From: Prorocentrum cordatum
Lineage: Eukaryota; Sar; Dinophyceae; Prorocentrales; Prorocentraceae
DNA: 64,000 bases
Assembly (NCBI GenBank): GCA_963575745.1
Contig: CAUYUJ010012113.1
Location: forward strand, 392,559-456,558
Direction: 5' to 3'
Below the pieces are notes generated by a model, which made no database searches, was not told the DNA's origin, and saw only the letters and a program-made list of their open reading frames with translations. Each line of letters opens with the position of its first letter. Positions within the stretch are counted from its first letter, which is position 1. A program made the position numbers and the translations under genes. Below are positions 20,529-30,660 of the stretch, one piece after another.

Positions 20529-20909
20529 CTAGCGGCGGAACTTCCTCGACTGGGCAGCGGCCGCCGTCGCAAGGTCGAGAGTGTCCACCGTCTCGCGCTG
20601 AGGTGCTGGAGCGGGTGCGGGCTGAACCACGGGGGCCGCCCGAGAGCTCTTGATGAAGAAGCCGCCTACGACGATGCCGTATGCGAAGGAACTCACCACG
20701 AGCACGACCACGAACTCAGTTGACCAGCCTGTGGGCTGCACAGATGCCAGGGAGCCCTCGCCTGTCGGGCAGCGGCACTCCAACGCAGGGCAGTGCAGCG
20801 CTGGAGAGCAGACGCAATCTGGGCAGGGCGTCGAGCTGCCGCGAACTATGATGGCAGTGGTGAGGGCACTGGTGAGGTCGGCGCAGACCCGCTCAAAGAA
20901 TGCTTGCAT
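20529..20909 (-). CDS. Small Cys-rich single-pass membrane protein of DIRS element
   Basis: 126 residues from an ATG at 20,909 to a TAG at 20,529. An N-terminal amphipathic stretch (FFERVCADLTSALTTAI) is followed by a Cys cluster CPDCVC...C...CRC (Cys 29, 32, 34, 40, 45, 47). A single hydrophobic segment follows (about 65-86, FVVVLVVSSFAYGIVVGGFF), then a Pro/Ala-rich tail (VVQPAPAPAPQRE). I recall similar short leaders before Gag in dinoflagellate DIRS-type elements but no assigned function. Its position as the first ORF, 5 nt before the Gag ATG, indicates co-expression. The coding strand upstream holds repeat A, 5 bp before the ATG. It could anchor particles or act as an envelope-like or virulence-neutral accessory; function unknown. 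Confidence 0.6.
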   Translation of the reverse strand: MQAFFERVCADLTSALTTAIIVRGSSTPCPDCVCSPALHCPALECRCPTGEGSLASVQPTGWSTEFVVVLVVSSFAYGIVVGGFFIKSSRAAPVVQPAPAPAPQRETVDTLDLATAAAAQSRKFRR

Positions 20910-20914
20910 TCCTT

Positions 20915-20973
20915 TAGAACTTGAGCGAGGGAATACGGCCGCGGAGTTGCCACAAATGCCGACAAGTCGCTGT
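20915..20973 (+). repeat. Terminal repeat A, right copy
   Basis: 59 bp matching 15,144-15,202 with about four mismatches, same orientation. It lies immediately 5' of the first ORF on the coding strand, so it could carry the element's promoter or leader. Confidence 0.9.
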
Positions 20974-21000
20974 ATATGATAATGCTGTTGATGATGATGA

Positions 21001-21172
21001 CGACGCGCCCTAAAGGCAAATGTCCTGGATACCCTTGACCACTCAATATTATATATTTGGTTAAGGATATCTCGTCGCACGGACGCAGGGGGAGGTTTTC
21101 CCCCATCCGGCGTCATCATAGATACCTCTTTCCCCCCACCACCAAGCCAATCGCTAAGGCGGGTCGGGCGAT
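21001..21172 (+). repeat. Terminal repeat B, right copy
   Basis: Matches 14,031-14,190, nearly identical over the first 40 bp and diverged thereafter, ending near CAATCGCTAAGGCGGG. Taken as the 5' outer edge of the DIRS-like element on the coding strand. Confidence 0.85.
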
Positions 21173-22240
21173 TCGCCCAGGACCACCTCGCAATTGGTGT
21201 ACTCGAAGCTTGAACTGTCGCGCAACTACACGGATGGGCCATACATGGTTCTCATTACGAAGCTATCGTTTTTGGCGCCGCACACACGCGCTCCAAAATA
21301 TCATAAACAAAATCAAGACAGAAAACGGCTGGGTTTCCAAATGGGGCTCTCGCGCTGTCGCTGCGCACAACCGTCTTGAGAACTCAAGTGGAAGGCGACG
21401 GATAGGAAGCACGAGTTAGGGGCCCCGCTTGAACTTTTTCAATACTTACGAACCGATATCCAGGCATGTGCAACATCTCACCGATAGGAGGGTGGATTAG
21501 TGCCTCAGTGAGGTGTGTGGTTGGGACGTTACCGAAACGTAAGATAGTATATAGCCAAAACATTCTACAACGCTGAAACGGGCTCATAACATCATTTACA
21601 AAACGGGGCTACCGCTGAACACGCCGTTTGGCTATATGGCACCACCTCGTTGCATGTCTTATGACTGGAAAGATTGAGAATGGGTCGTTTGCACACCAAG
21701 GTATCGGTTGAATGGCTTGCCCACGTTTCCCGCACACGGAATGCATCCATTTACGGGCTATGAAGAAAGGCCTGTGGACGGGAGGGTGCACGGCAGCATC
21801 GTTGACGCAGCTCGGCCCCACTCTGGTCCTCGACCTGCCCCTCCGCAGAAGTCAGGAGGGAATATGGAGAACACGGGCGAGGAAGGAAGGATGAGGGAGC
21901 GAGAAGGAGAAACATGGAAAGGGGGACGGAGAAGCGAGGGTACGGCCATCTGGCCCAATCACGAATCACCAATGAGTATCCAGCTCAGAAATGCCGAGGG
22001 AGTAGGGGAGAGGATGGAAGAAAAGAGGGAATAATGGAGGCAGGAAGAGAAGACACGGAAGGAGGGAGGCAGGGAACGGAGGGGGCGGTGACTCAACAAG
22101 CGCTTAACAGTCTGCACGGGCGGCCGTCCATGGGCAAGGCCACAGGGGGTGGGCGGCACAAATATTGCGGACGGATTGGGTCCAAGCCATCCTCGCACTG
22201 CTGATGTCGTTGCCACCAGCCCTCTCGCATACGCTAGCCC
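21173..22240. other. No gene recognised
   Basis: Non-repetitive, moderate GC. Purine-rich at 21,880-22,085. No frame with a recognisable domain. Confidence 0.4.
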
Positions 22241-24150
22241 CACCCTGTATCTGAAAGAGGCAACAGACCTATTCTTACACTGTGGGGCGTCCGCGGAAAT
22301 GTAGCTGAAGACGTTTACAACCGCTTCCCTCACACGAGGTCACCCCAGTGCTGTAACTGATAGCGCTCAGTTCCAGCCCTTCGCACATGGGCGCATCGGC
22401 TTGGGCTCCAACGAGAGACACTGGGCGCCAACACCTTGTCGTATCTGCGTCGATGCTCGCGCGAAGATCCCAAGTACGTGGCTGATGGCTTTCGGATCCA
22501 TCCCGTCATCGCAAATGCGGGTTTCCACTCGTTGGTCAGTTCGCAAATGCTGTGTCTGCAGAGGTCGGGCCGTCGCTTCTTCTCACAACTGCTTGTATTG
22601 TACCTGGAGACGGTGGGCTCCCGCTTTCGCGTTCTCACAGCAGTGTAGTTTTCCTGGCGTGACGATCCCTAGACTTGTGGCTGCAGTCAGTGGGCTCAAG
22701 CTGTCCTCTCAGCTGATTCCATTCCCAGGTGCGTTGCCCCCTGCACTGTAGCTGCCATCGCTGCGCACCAGCCGTCTGCCCGCGCGCGGCTTCCGTTCCA
22801 AGGTGGTTGACCCCAAGGCTGCAGCGTAAGACGTTGAATTTCAGCTGACTCACACAACTGTTTTCTTTCCTCGGCGCGCGGCGCCCAAGGGTGTAACTGA
22901 AGACGTGGCTCCCCAACTGCGTTCTCTTCATTGTGCTCCTGCTTCCGCTCGCATGTGGTCTGCTTCTAATCCTTGGTGCTGTGATGCACGGGCAGTAGCT
23001 GCCCCAACTACGAGTGCGCGCGCGCCCGCCGTTTTCCGCGGCGGCCCTTGATTTCAGGCGGCGAACTGCGGCCGAGGGTGCGGCGAGCCGCTGCGGCCTG
23101 ACCCTGCGCACCATGGGGGCGGACTCGAAGGAGAGAGCGGAGGGGAGGGAGGGGAAAGACGAAGGGAAGGATAGGGACGGCAAGGATGGAGAGGAGAGGC
23201 AGGGCGATGAGGGAAGGCGCTCCTCCATGCTACCGCTCTCATCAACATCAATATCATCACTCCTCCCTCCGCCCTGCCCACAAGGACATATGGGATGGGT
23301 ATGCTGTCTACTGTTCCAGGTCTGTCACGGCTTTGACGTTGGATATTTCGCAGGGTGAATTTTGCGGTCACGATGGCACTTCGCATTGTGATAACCCAGT
23401 CGCATGTCACTTTCCGGATTCGTGCCACCTCGAGTATATTTCCTGGTCCGCGGAAAAAAACACCACGTTTACCGAATCTGGCATCTGGGACCATCGGGCT
23501 TCCACTGGCCGTGCGCCGGCACGAGCGGAAGCGCTCGATATGGGATGTCATCCACACAGCCGCTGGGTACGATTCTTGGCATGACAGTCTTTGAGCCCAG
23601 TCCCAAGGCGAATGTTGGCAACCACGCTGCCCACTCTACTTCGCTCCCTTTGGCGTATTTGTCCTGGCTGCTCTGTTCGGATTATCCGCATTTCCTGGCG
23701 TCACACGTTGCCAAAGAATGCGTGTATCCCAAGAATCACCGAATGCAGAGTGGAGCAACTATTAGACGAGCTAGCACGGGTGATCTACTACATGCTTCGC
23801 TGGCATGCCACGTTCGCTGATGATCATGTGGGCGTGCCGGCCTATCCGCGGATTCCCTGCAGAATGCACCATCGTTGGTCCCGAACAATGCCCTCTGAAG
23901 CTCGCTGGCTGGCGACCTAATTGATCCGAAAAATCAGCCCGACGATCTTCTGACTGTTCGCTTCCTATATTACCCACTGTTTCCAGACAAAGCGATGACC
24001 CCCTATTGGTGGTGACTCTCTAGATGGTGAGGCGCTCTGGCTGCCTTGCATTTTCAATGGTTGCAGCCTTGTCGCATCCTCTCCAGGTCGACTGCATTTC
24101 CCCTTGTTTGCCGCACTGTCGTTTCTGGCGCTTCGCACCTTCCGCTGCCC
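22241..24150 (+). repeat. Highly degenerate ~80-100 bp tandem-like repeat
   Basis: Words such as GTGTAACTGAAGACGT, CACTGTAGCTGC, GTGCTGTAACTGATAG, CAACTGCGTTCTCTTC and CTCGCATGTGG recur at irregular ~80-100 bp spacing, clearest between 22,340 and 23,000. It looks like an old satellite; the limits are approximate. Confidence 0.35.
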
Positions 24151-25149
24151 TCTGGTCTCTGTGCGTTGGGCCGCCTGGGGCTCGGGGCTGGGCCCCCCTG
24201 TGCTGGGGAGGGTGGCGGTTGGTACAAGTGTACCCCGCCTGGTTCTCGGGCTCAGGACACTTCAGCAAGACGCCGAGCAGACTGCTGCGATGCCGAGTCC
24301 GACCGACCTGCCCACCTCCCTCACCGCCCGCCCTCCACAGTCTCTCACCGCTCCTGCGAGCACGCCCTCCCCCCTCCTCGATCTTCTCCTCCCCCCTCCC
24401 TCCTCGAGCTCCTCCTCATTCCAGCCCTCCCTCTTCGCATACGCCCTCCCCGCCTCCTCCTTCACCTCACGCTGCCCCCAGGGGAAGGCCAAGGTGGAGG
24501 AGAAGCGCTGGAGGCCAGCAGGCCCCCAGTCGCCGGCGTCCTCGTACACGCGGCCGCGCGCCGAGGGCGGCCCCACGGCGCCCGGCTCGGCAGCGGGGCC
24601 GAACAGCGGCAGAAGCGAGACTGCCGGGGAGGCTGCTGGGTTGGGAGGGGTGACAGAGAAAGCCCCCGGGCGACTCCCGCACCAGCCCCGAGGGACGCCG
24701 GGGCCCCCCCGTGGCCCCCTTTGACCCCGCCGCGGGCAGATCGGCGAGCGAAACAAGTGGCGGCCATCGGCCGGCTATGTAGCAGGGTTGGGGGGATATG
24801 TGAAGGACAAGTGAACCAAGTCGTTAGCTAGATGGAGCGAGCCAGAGGGCCCCCCTACCTCCCATGGCACGGGATCCAATGCAGGCGCAACTTGACTCTC
24901 GGACTGGCGCAAATTCCCACATGGCTAAGGGAAAGCGCTGAATCACATTGATACAAGTTCGCAAGTTCGCGCAGGGCGTGTCAAGTGGCAAGACACTCAA
25001 CCCCCAATCGGTTAAGATCATGATGATCGTGGCTTGCGCCTGCTGCGACAGTCACGACTGCCATCGGAAAGGACGCGAAGGAGAATGCAACACTCGTAGA
25101 TGAAACTTGTAGTAACTGCAGAGCTGCGACCAAACATGTCCAGGTTGGG
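24151..25149. other. No gene; CT tract
   Basis: Pyrimidine-rich 24,310-24,480, then GC-rich. Open frames are compositional. Confidence 0.4.
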
Positions 25150-25480
25150 AATGGTCAGAGAGGGAGAGGGAGGGAAAAAAATGGAGGAAAGGGGGGAAGG
25201 GAGAGAGACAAGGAAAAGAGATAGAGAGAACAAACAAAGTAGATCCGGAAGGAGAACAGTACTATAGTATAGACATGTGTACACGACGTACATATACGCA
25301 GAAAGAGAAGGAACATGTGAAGAGGAAAGCAGAGAGAAAGAGAGAGAGAGAAACAAACAAGCACACATAAAACTAAAGAGAGTCAGAGAAAAGAGAGAGA
25401 GAGGGAGAGAGAGAGAGAGAGAGAGATATAGAGAGAGAGAGAGAGAGAACAATCGCAAAGCGAGAGAGAACAAGAAAAAA
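25150..25480 (+). repeat. Purine (GAGA) tract
   Basis: GA-rich region with a dense AGAGAG core at about 25,380-25,450. Confidence 0.85.
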
Positions 25481-25544
25481 ACTGATTACCTTGCCAACAC
25501 CACCGAGAATTTAGAGACATCTTTGACATCCCGGCTCCAGGATA

Positions 25545-25799
25545 TCCCGGACGACGGTTGCAAAATCATTTGCTACTCCGACGGTGGCACGCGGACGAAT
25601 GTGGTCTGATGCAGCATACATCGTGAAGATGTGCGAACAGAGGAATGATGTGTTTACACGAGCTGTTCTAGTCATTGGCGGATTCTACATGAATAACCCT
25701 TTGTTGTCCTCCCTCGCGGAGGCCATTACTTTGGAGGAATATGCGGCATGTGCCAGACGGCTGCTAGAGGAGGAAGAGAGGGATGAAGGCGGCGATTGA
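25545..25799 (+). pseudogene. LINE RNase H N-terminal remnant
   Basis: One frame reads GCKIICYSDGGTRT, which gives the first RNase H carboxylate (SDGG). After a one-base frame change, the next frame reads WSDAAYIVKMC, then AVLVIGGFYM, and LSSLAEAITLEEYAACARRLL, where AEAI supplies the second acidic residue. This is the strand-turn-strand then helix layout of the N-terminal half of RNase H as found in dinoflagellate LINEs. The sequence then stops; the TDN and NxxAD half is absent. It has no start and is cut off by unrelated sequence on both sides. It complements, in domain content, the C-terminal half kept at 35.3 kb, but they are separate fragments. Confidence 0.45.
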
Positions 25800-26679
25800 C
25801 TCCCTACTCCTCAGTCCTTCACTCCCTCCCCTCAACCCCTTTCCTTCCCGACAGCCACCTTCCGTTCTTTCTCCGCCCTTGTCCTCTCTGGCATCCGCGC
25901 CCATGGCGAAACCACAAAAAAGCATCGGACGTCCGCGGTGACCTTCCACACTGGCTGTGCGTGTGTGTGGTCCATTATTGCTTCGGATTCTCTGTCGACT
26001 GCCTCCTCTCCCCTCCGTCCCCGCCGCCCCCCCGCCCACCCTTGCCTCCCTACCCGCCTCCCCCCCTGGAGGTGCCTGCCTCTCGCGAGCAAGATCTGCG
26101 TGAGACCCGTGCCCAGAGCGTTCTTGGGGTCCATCCTGGACGGATTGTCAACGCCGATTGATGTCGGACGACCCCGGGTCCCGAAATGTGTGGCATCGAT
26201 ATGCCGAACATTGGGGCAGATCTCTACGAACCTGCGTCATCCTCCCTCCCCCCTGGAACTGGTTCTTACCTTCCTCTCTCCTCTCCCTTCAGACATCGGC
26301 CCAAGAAAAATCTCCAAGGGTGTGTTGTGGACAGAAAATTAGATGGAATCCAGCCGTGGCGACGGGGAGCCTGCCACGTGCAAAATCCAACACTTCGATC
26401 TTCAATGCTCGAACCTGCTCCTCCTCCTTTTCACCCTCCCCCTCTTCCTGCTCCCCCTCCGCGTCGACATCTTAGTCGTGCGATTCATCTCACTGCTTTT
26501 CGTAACATGTGTTTTCTTATGCATGTGCCTTAATAATATGATTCGTAGGATGCTTATTCGTATCGGTCTTCTATGTATTGTTACTGTCCGTATGGAAATT
26601 CAGTTTCATCCTTATCCTATGTGTCGTATTCGTAGGCTGTCGTCTACTATTGTCAGTTGCCACCCGCATCATCACAACC
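25800..26679. other. No gene; pyrimidine-rich
   Basis: CT-rich stretches around 25,800-26,080 and 26,230-26,290. It contains one E repeat (26,336). Confidence 0.4.
26336..26371 (+). repeat. Short dispersed repeat E, copy 3
   Basis: Contains GGAATCCAGCCGTGGCGACG; matches the E consensus core. Confidence 0.55.
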
Positions 26680-27120
26680 ATTAGCATCATCATGACCTTC
26701 AGCAACATCAGCGTCGCCATCATCGACCTCACCACCATCACCATCACTATCAACATTGCAGTTATCATTGTGAGCACCAACATCATCAGCATCATCATCA
26801 TCACCACCATCATCACCATCACCATCATCAGCACCAGCATCAACATCAACATCAACATCAGCATCATCATCTCATTGTGATCGTCATCGTCATCGTCAGC
26901 ATCATCAGTATCACCATCACCATCACAATCACCATCATCATGACCATGATTGATCATACTCCTTATCGGATGTATCAGCATCACCATCATCATCATTAGT
27001 ATCACCATCACCGACATCGGCATATTCAGCCAAAGCCTCAGCATCATCAGCAGCATTAACATCATCATCACCATCATCAACATCAACATCAGCAACATCA
27101 GCATCGGATTCTTCGAATAT
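26680..27120 (+). repeat. Degenerate (ATC)n block
   Basis: Imperfect CATCAT/CACCAT/CAGCAT repeat of ~440 bp. Opposite strand sense to the GAT blocks at 13-15 kb. Confidence 0.9.
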
Positions 27121-28520
27121 ACTCCTCCTTCTCTTCCTTCTCCAACACAACCTCTCCGCCCCTGTATGATCATGGAGCATCACCCTCCTCCTCCCCCTCC
27201 GCCTTCTCCTCTTCCTGCTTCGCCTCCTTCTCGTCATCCTCGGACCTGAGGTAAGATCAAAGAGAAGGATCATTAAATCGGGGCTACTAGGGACTCAGCT
27301 GCATGGAGCTGATTTTGTCAGCGACTCTCGGCGCCAGGGGCGGCCACAGAAAAGAGAAAATGGGCTCGCGGGGGGGCCAAAACTCCATCCACCCCGACAA
27401 ACTCCGGCGTCTTGATTTGTTTCAACACGCCCGCCCAGGGAAATCCGGATCTGCGCCCCTCTAACGAGGACTCCACTAACAGGTGGTTTGGCCAGTGACA
27501 CGGCGAACCCAACCCTTCCCAATGTGGGCAACGCTGCAAAGCCAGAGAAAGACCCTAAAATGGCAACTTCCAGAAAATTTCCAAGGTACCCGTTAGTGAA
27601 TACCCATTACGGTGCCGCTGATCCGACTTCCCGAGCCCAGGACCGGCTGGCGAACGTCTTCTTACTCGGCGCTTCGACATTGGGCGGAAGGCGGGGGGGG
27701 TCTGGCTCTGCACCTCTGCTTAATGCGGCTGGTTGCAACCTGCTTGAAATAAGAGCCAAAACAGCCAAGATCTACTCCAGGGGGGGGGGGGGGCGCGAGG
27801 GCCCACGCCGATTGGCCAAACAATGAAGAAAGAACACGATCACCATCCCAGGACATGCGGCGGTTAGTCCCGAGCAGATGTTTGACGGTCTCCCAGTGCC
27901 CAGCAGGGCCCCCCAGGGGCCGCAACCACTGCAAAAAACATATCCGTCGCGATGGCCCCACCGTCGCAGGGACGCCCGGGTCCACCTGGGCCACGAATAA
28001 AAAAGGGCTTTACACAAGATAGCACAGCGACCTTACGCGGTTGCTCACGCGGGCCGCCAGCGCCGCACGCCACAGTGGTAACGAGGGCGCTTGCGCGCGA
28101 CCTTACGCCGGCAGCTCGCGCGCCAATGTCGGCGAGGACGACCCTGCTGTTCTGCGTCGCTCGCCTGGCCTCCCCAGGGGGCGCCCCCACCCCTCCACGG
28201 CGCCCCTCCGGGACCCGCTCCTCCAGAGCCCCCTTCCCCTCCATGCACGGCTCCTGGGCTCCCCGATGGGGGACGCTGGAGAGGTGGGGGGGTGGGCCAG
28301 GCGGACCGGCTACGCGCAGGAATTGACCCTGGGTAAGAACGGCCTTTGGTGCGCGGCGTGTTGTGGGCCACGTGGTGGACCGAACACAAGCACGCAAGGC
28401 GCTGCTGTCGCACCGCGCTCGGCGAACAGGGGCCCCAAGACGGCGCTCCCGCGAAGGGTCACTCTTACGTGCAGTCGAGAGGAGCGGGGACGTGGAGGGT
28501 GGGCCCAGGGGGGCGTGCTG
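27121..28520. other. No gene recognised; homopolymers
   Basis: A run of 13 G lies at 27,781-27,793. GC-rich pieces are open in several frames. No supportable coding feature. Confidence 0.4.
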
Positions 28521-28630
28521 AGAGAGGAAGGGAGGAGGAGGAGGAGGAGGAGGAGGAGGAGGAGATGGAGGAGGAGGAGGAATAAGAGGAGGAGGGATGA
28601 TGAGGAGAAGGAGGAGGAGAGGAGGAGGAT
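28521..28630 (+). repeat. (GGA)n microsatellite
   Basis: GGAGGA array with ATA/TGA interruptions. Confidence 0.85.
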
Positions 28631-28719
28631 GACTTCGGAGAGATTTCATGGCCCTCGCCATGATGTCCGCGCACTCCTAGGTCCCAAGCCTCCGACGATG
28701 TGTGTTTGTCAGTCTTAGG

Positions 28720-28800
28720 CCCCAGAGATCCTGGCCCATTCGGAAGGGGCCAGGACCTCTGGGGCATGTTGCCAGGGAATCCCTGGGAGCATGTTGCTCC
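28720..28800. repeat. Stem-loop cluster with 18-bp near-perfect stem
   Basis: 28,720-28,737 pairs with 28,747-28,764 (CCCCAGAGATCCTGGCCC against its complement, one mismatch, 9-nt loop). A second stem CCAGGGA/TCCCTGG follows directly, flanked by repeated CATGTTGC words. Confidence 0.7.
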
Positions 28801-28960
28801 CTCCCCCGTACTCGTTTTCGAAGCTCCCCAGACCCCTCACCAGGCCCCAGGGAACGAAATCCAGGAAAATCGTCGAGATAGAATAATCATGTCGTCGGAG
28901 GGCTTGGGCGTTCTCCCCCGGAAGGTCAGCGATAGGGGGGACCTGCACAGGGGCGGAAAC

Positions 28961-29090
28961 ATCGACCTGGAATCGGCGATGCATCGCCGCTATATCGGCA
29001 ACTGGCCCCGCATAGCGAATCACCAGGCTCCTGGGCGGGGTGGGGCTATCAGACCCCTGTCGGCGATCTGTGGGCGACTGGGGGTCGATG
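28961..29090 (+). repeat. Dispersed repeat F, copy 2
   Basis: Second copy of the 11,837 repeat. It contains the perfect 16-bp palindrome CGGCGATGCATCGCCG at 28,974-28,989 and an additional ~40 bp internal segment. Confidence 0.7.
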
Positions 29091-29465
29091 CCCTGGAGGG
29101 ACCTTGCAAAGGCAGTGGCGTCGCAAGCGCAAACGCAGAAGCCTGAAACTACAGTGGGCAACATGCGTCTCCTCGCGCCCCCGCCCCCCCATCCGCGCAG
29201 CCTTCTCCTGAGCGTAGTTCGAAGAGTCAGTTGTCCTGCTTATGCGCCGTTTGGGCGCCTGGCTTCCCAGACGCGCCCGACCCGGAGAGCCCTCACGGGC
29301 ACCCCCCCCACCCCCCAGGCCCCTGCGGCGCCAGAGCGGAGCGCCCTGCGCGGCGTCCGCGGCGTGGCGGAGCCGGAGCGGTCCCTGCCGCCGGCGCCAC
29401 GCGGCGTAGCCCGGCCTGCGGGCGGCGCTGCGGCGATCCTGCCCCCTCCTCCTCGTTCCTCATGC
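29091..29465. other. No gene recognised
   Basis: GC-rich; includes a C run near 29,180. Open frames on both strands, none recognisable. Confidence 0.4.
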
Positions 29466-29520
29466 TCCTCGTTCCTCCTCTCCTCCTCCTCCTCCTCCTC
29501 CTCCTCCTCCTCCTCCCACT
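29466..29520 (+). repeat. (CTC)n microsatellite
   Basis: Near-perfect CTC trinucleotide array. Confidence 0.9.
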
Positions 29521-29637
29521 CCTCGCCCCCTCCTCTCCGAGTCCGAAAGATGGTGTACAAGGCGGGGAATTCGAATCATTGCCTATTAGGCATATTGAGC
29601 CGCCCAATGTGGCTGGTCCTTATCATGAGTATCGCTT

Positions 29638-29803
29638 AACCGATCCCCATCCCCAGCGGCGTGGCCTGGGCCCCACTGGCCGATTTACCCACCTAGATGG
29701 GGATATAAGTCGCTCTCTTCGGGTTTCGAAGGGTATATCCCCAACTGGGGTGTCAATTTGGTGGGGGTCTCGAAGGGGATGGGGATGGGGGTGGGGATCG
29801 GTT
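29638..29803. mobile_element. MITE-like nested inverted-repeat element
   Basis: Outer arms of 18 bp (AACCGATCCCCATCCCCA at 29,638-29,655 and its inverse at 29,786-29,803) match at 17 of 18 positions. An inner 10-bp inverted pair TGGGGATATA/TATATCCCCA lies at 29,698-29,707 and 29,734-29,743. Length ~166 bp, no coding capacity. No target-site duplication is evident, so a non-mobile fold-back sequence is an alternative. Confidence 0.5.
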
Positions 29804-29929
29804 CAACGACTGATATCAAACGGCGGCGCGGTAAGCCAAGGGACCCGGCAAGGCCGCCGCACGGAGGCAGGGGCGGCCGCCGCCGCCGCGCCGCCGCCAA
29901 AGTCTCCTCTGGCTCCTCCGTCAACCCTC

Positions 29930-30660
29930 GACCCTCGATTAGCGACGGACGACAGCGACGTCGGACGACAACAGGCGACGCCGAAGTCGCTGAGGATGAG
30001 AACGCATCTCGTCCGATGCCCAACACTGCCGAAAGACAAGTAACAACAAATCTACAAACCTCAACAATCGATCCGAGACCAACGACGACGACGATGACGT
30101 AAACGCCGGAGAAGGCCGCCGGCGACGGCGACGACCGAGAACGGCGACCAACGACGACGAATGATGACAACGTCGGCGGCGGCGGCAGATTACTGCGAGA
30201 ATCGAGGACGAAGACCACAGACGACGGCGACTAACGATCGACGACTGACGACGAAAACGACGACGATGGAGACGATCACAACAACGAACCGGCCTATGAA
30301 GCGTCACTTCCGCGGGTCTGAAGACTACATTGCCGCGAATATTCGACTCAGAAGAGTGCGAAGTTAATCGTTTGTTTGTCATCCCTGTCGGAGGGGTGCA
30401 AGTTCGTGGCCTCTCACCATGCCAGCCGACGAACGACAACACCAGCGGCGGCGGCGGCCGATGACGACTAGAAACGTCGACAGCAGACAACGGGGACTAA
30501 CAACAACCAAAGACGACGGAAGACGCCGATGAAGACGCCAACGACGGACGACGACATACGACGGCGACTAACGACGAAGGAAAACGACAAACGATGTCGA
30601 CGTTGGCGACGACGTTGACGACCGACGGACGCCGACGTGACAAAGAACGGACGACCGACG
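29930..30660 (+). repeat. Degenerate (GACGAC/AACGACG)n region
   Basis: Repeated ACGACGACG, AACGACGAC and CGGCGACTAACGACG words, interrupted at 30,290-30,420 by non-repetitive DNA. Confidence 0.7.

Larger units (their letters stand above)
14031..21172 (-). mobile_element. DIRS-like retroelement with flanking repeats
   Basis: On the minus strand, in coding order: repeat B, repeat A, a small membrane-protein ORF, a Gag-like ORF, a pol ORF (RT, RNase H, tyrosine recombinase), a methyltransferase-like ORF, repeat C, repeat A, repeat C, a GAT microsatellite, repeat B. The RT-RNase H-YR-MT order is the hallmark of DIRS-type elements, which integrate by a tyrosine recombinase and lack an aspartic protease/DDE integrase. 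The outer limits are an inference from the paired direct repeats. The GAT block between A and B on the left may be a later expansion. The copy has frameshifts in gag and the recombinase, so it is probably not autonomous. Confidence 0.75.

Noticed and set aside
14031-21172. Gypsy/Copia LTR retrotransposon
   Set aside because: No aspartic protease or DDE integrase, recombinase-type boxes after RNase H, and terminal repeats not arranged as plain LTRs.
29563-29590. Possible tRNA T-loop (ATTCGAATC)
   Set aside because: No matching acceptor, D- or anticodon arms around it.
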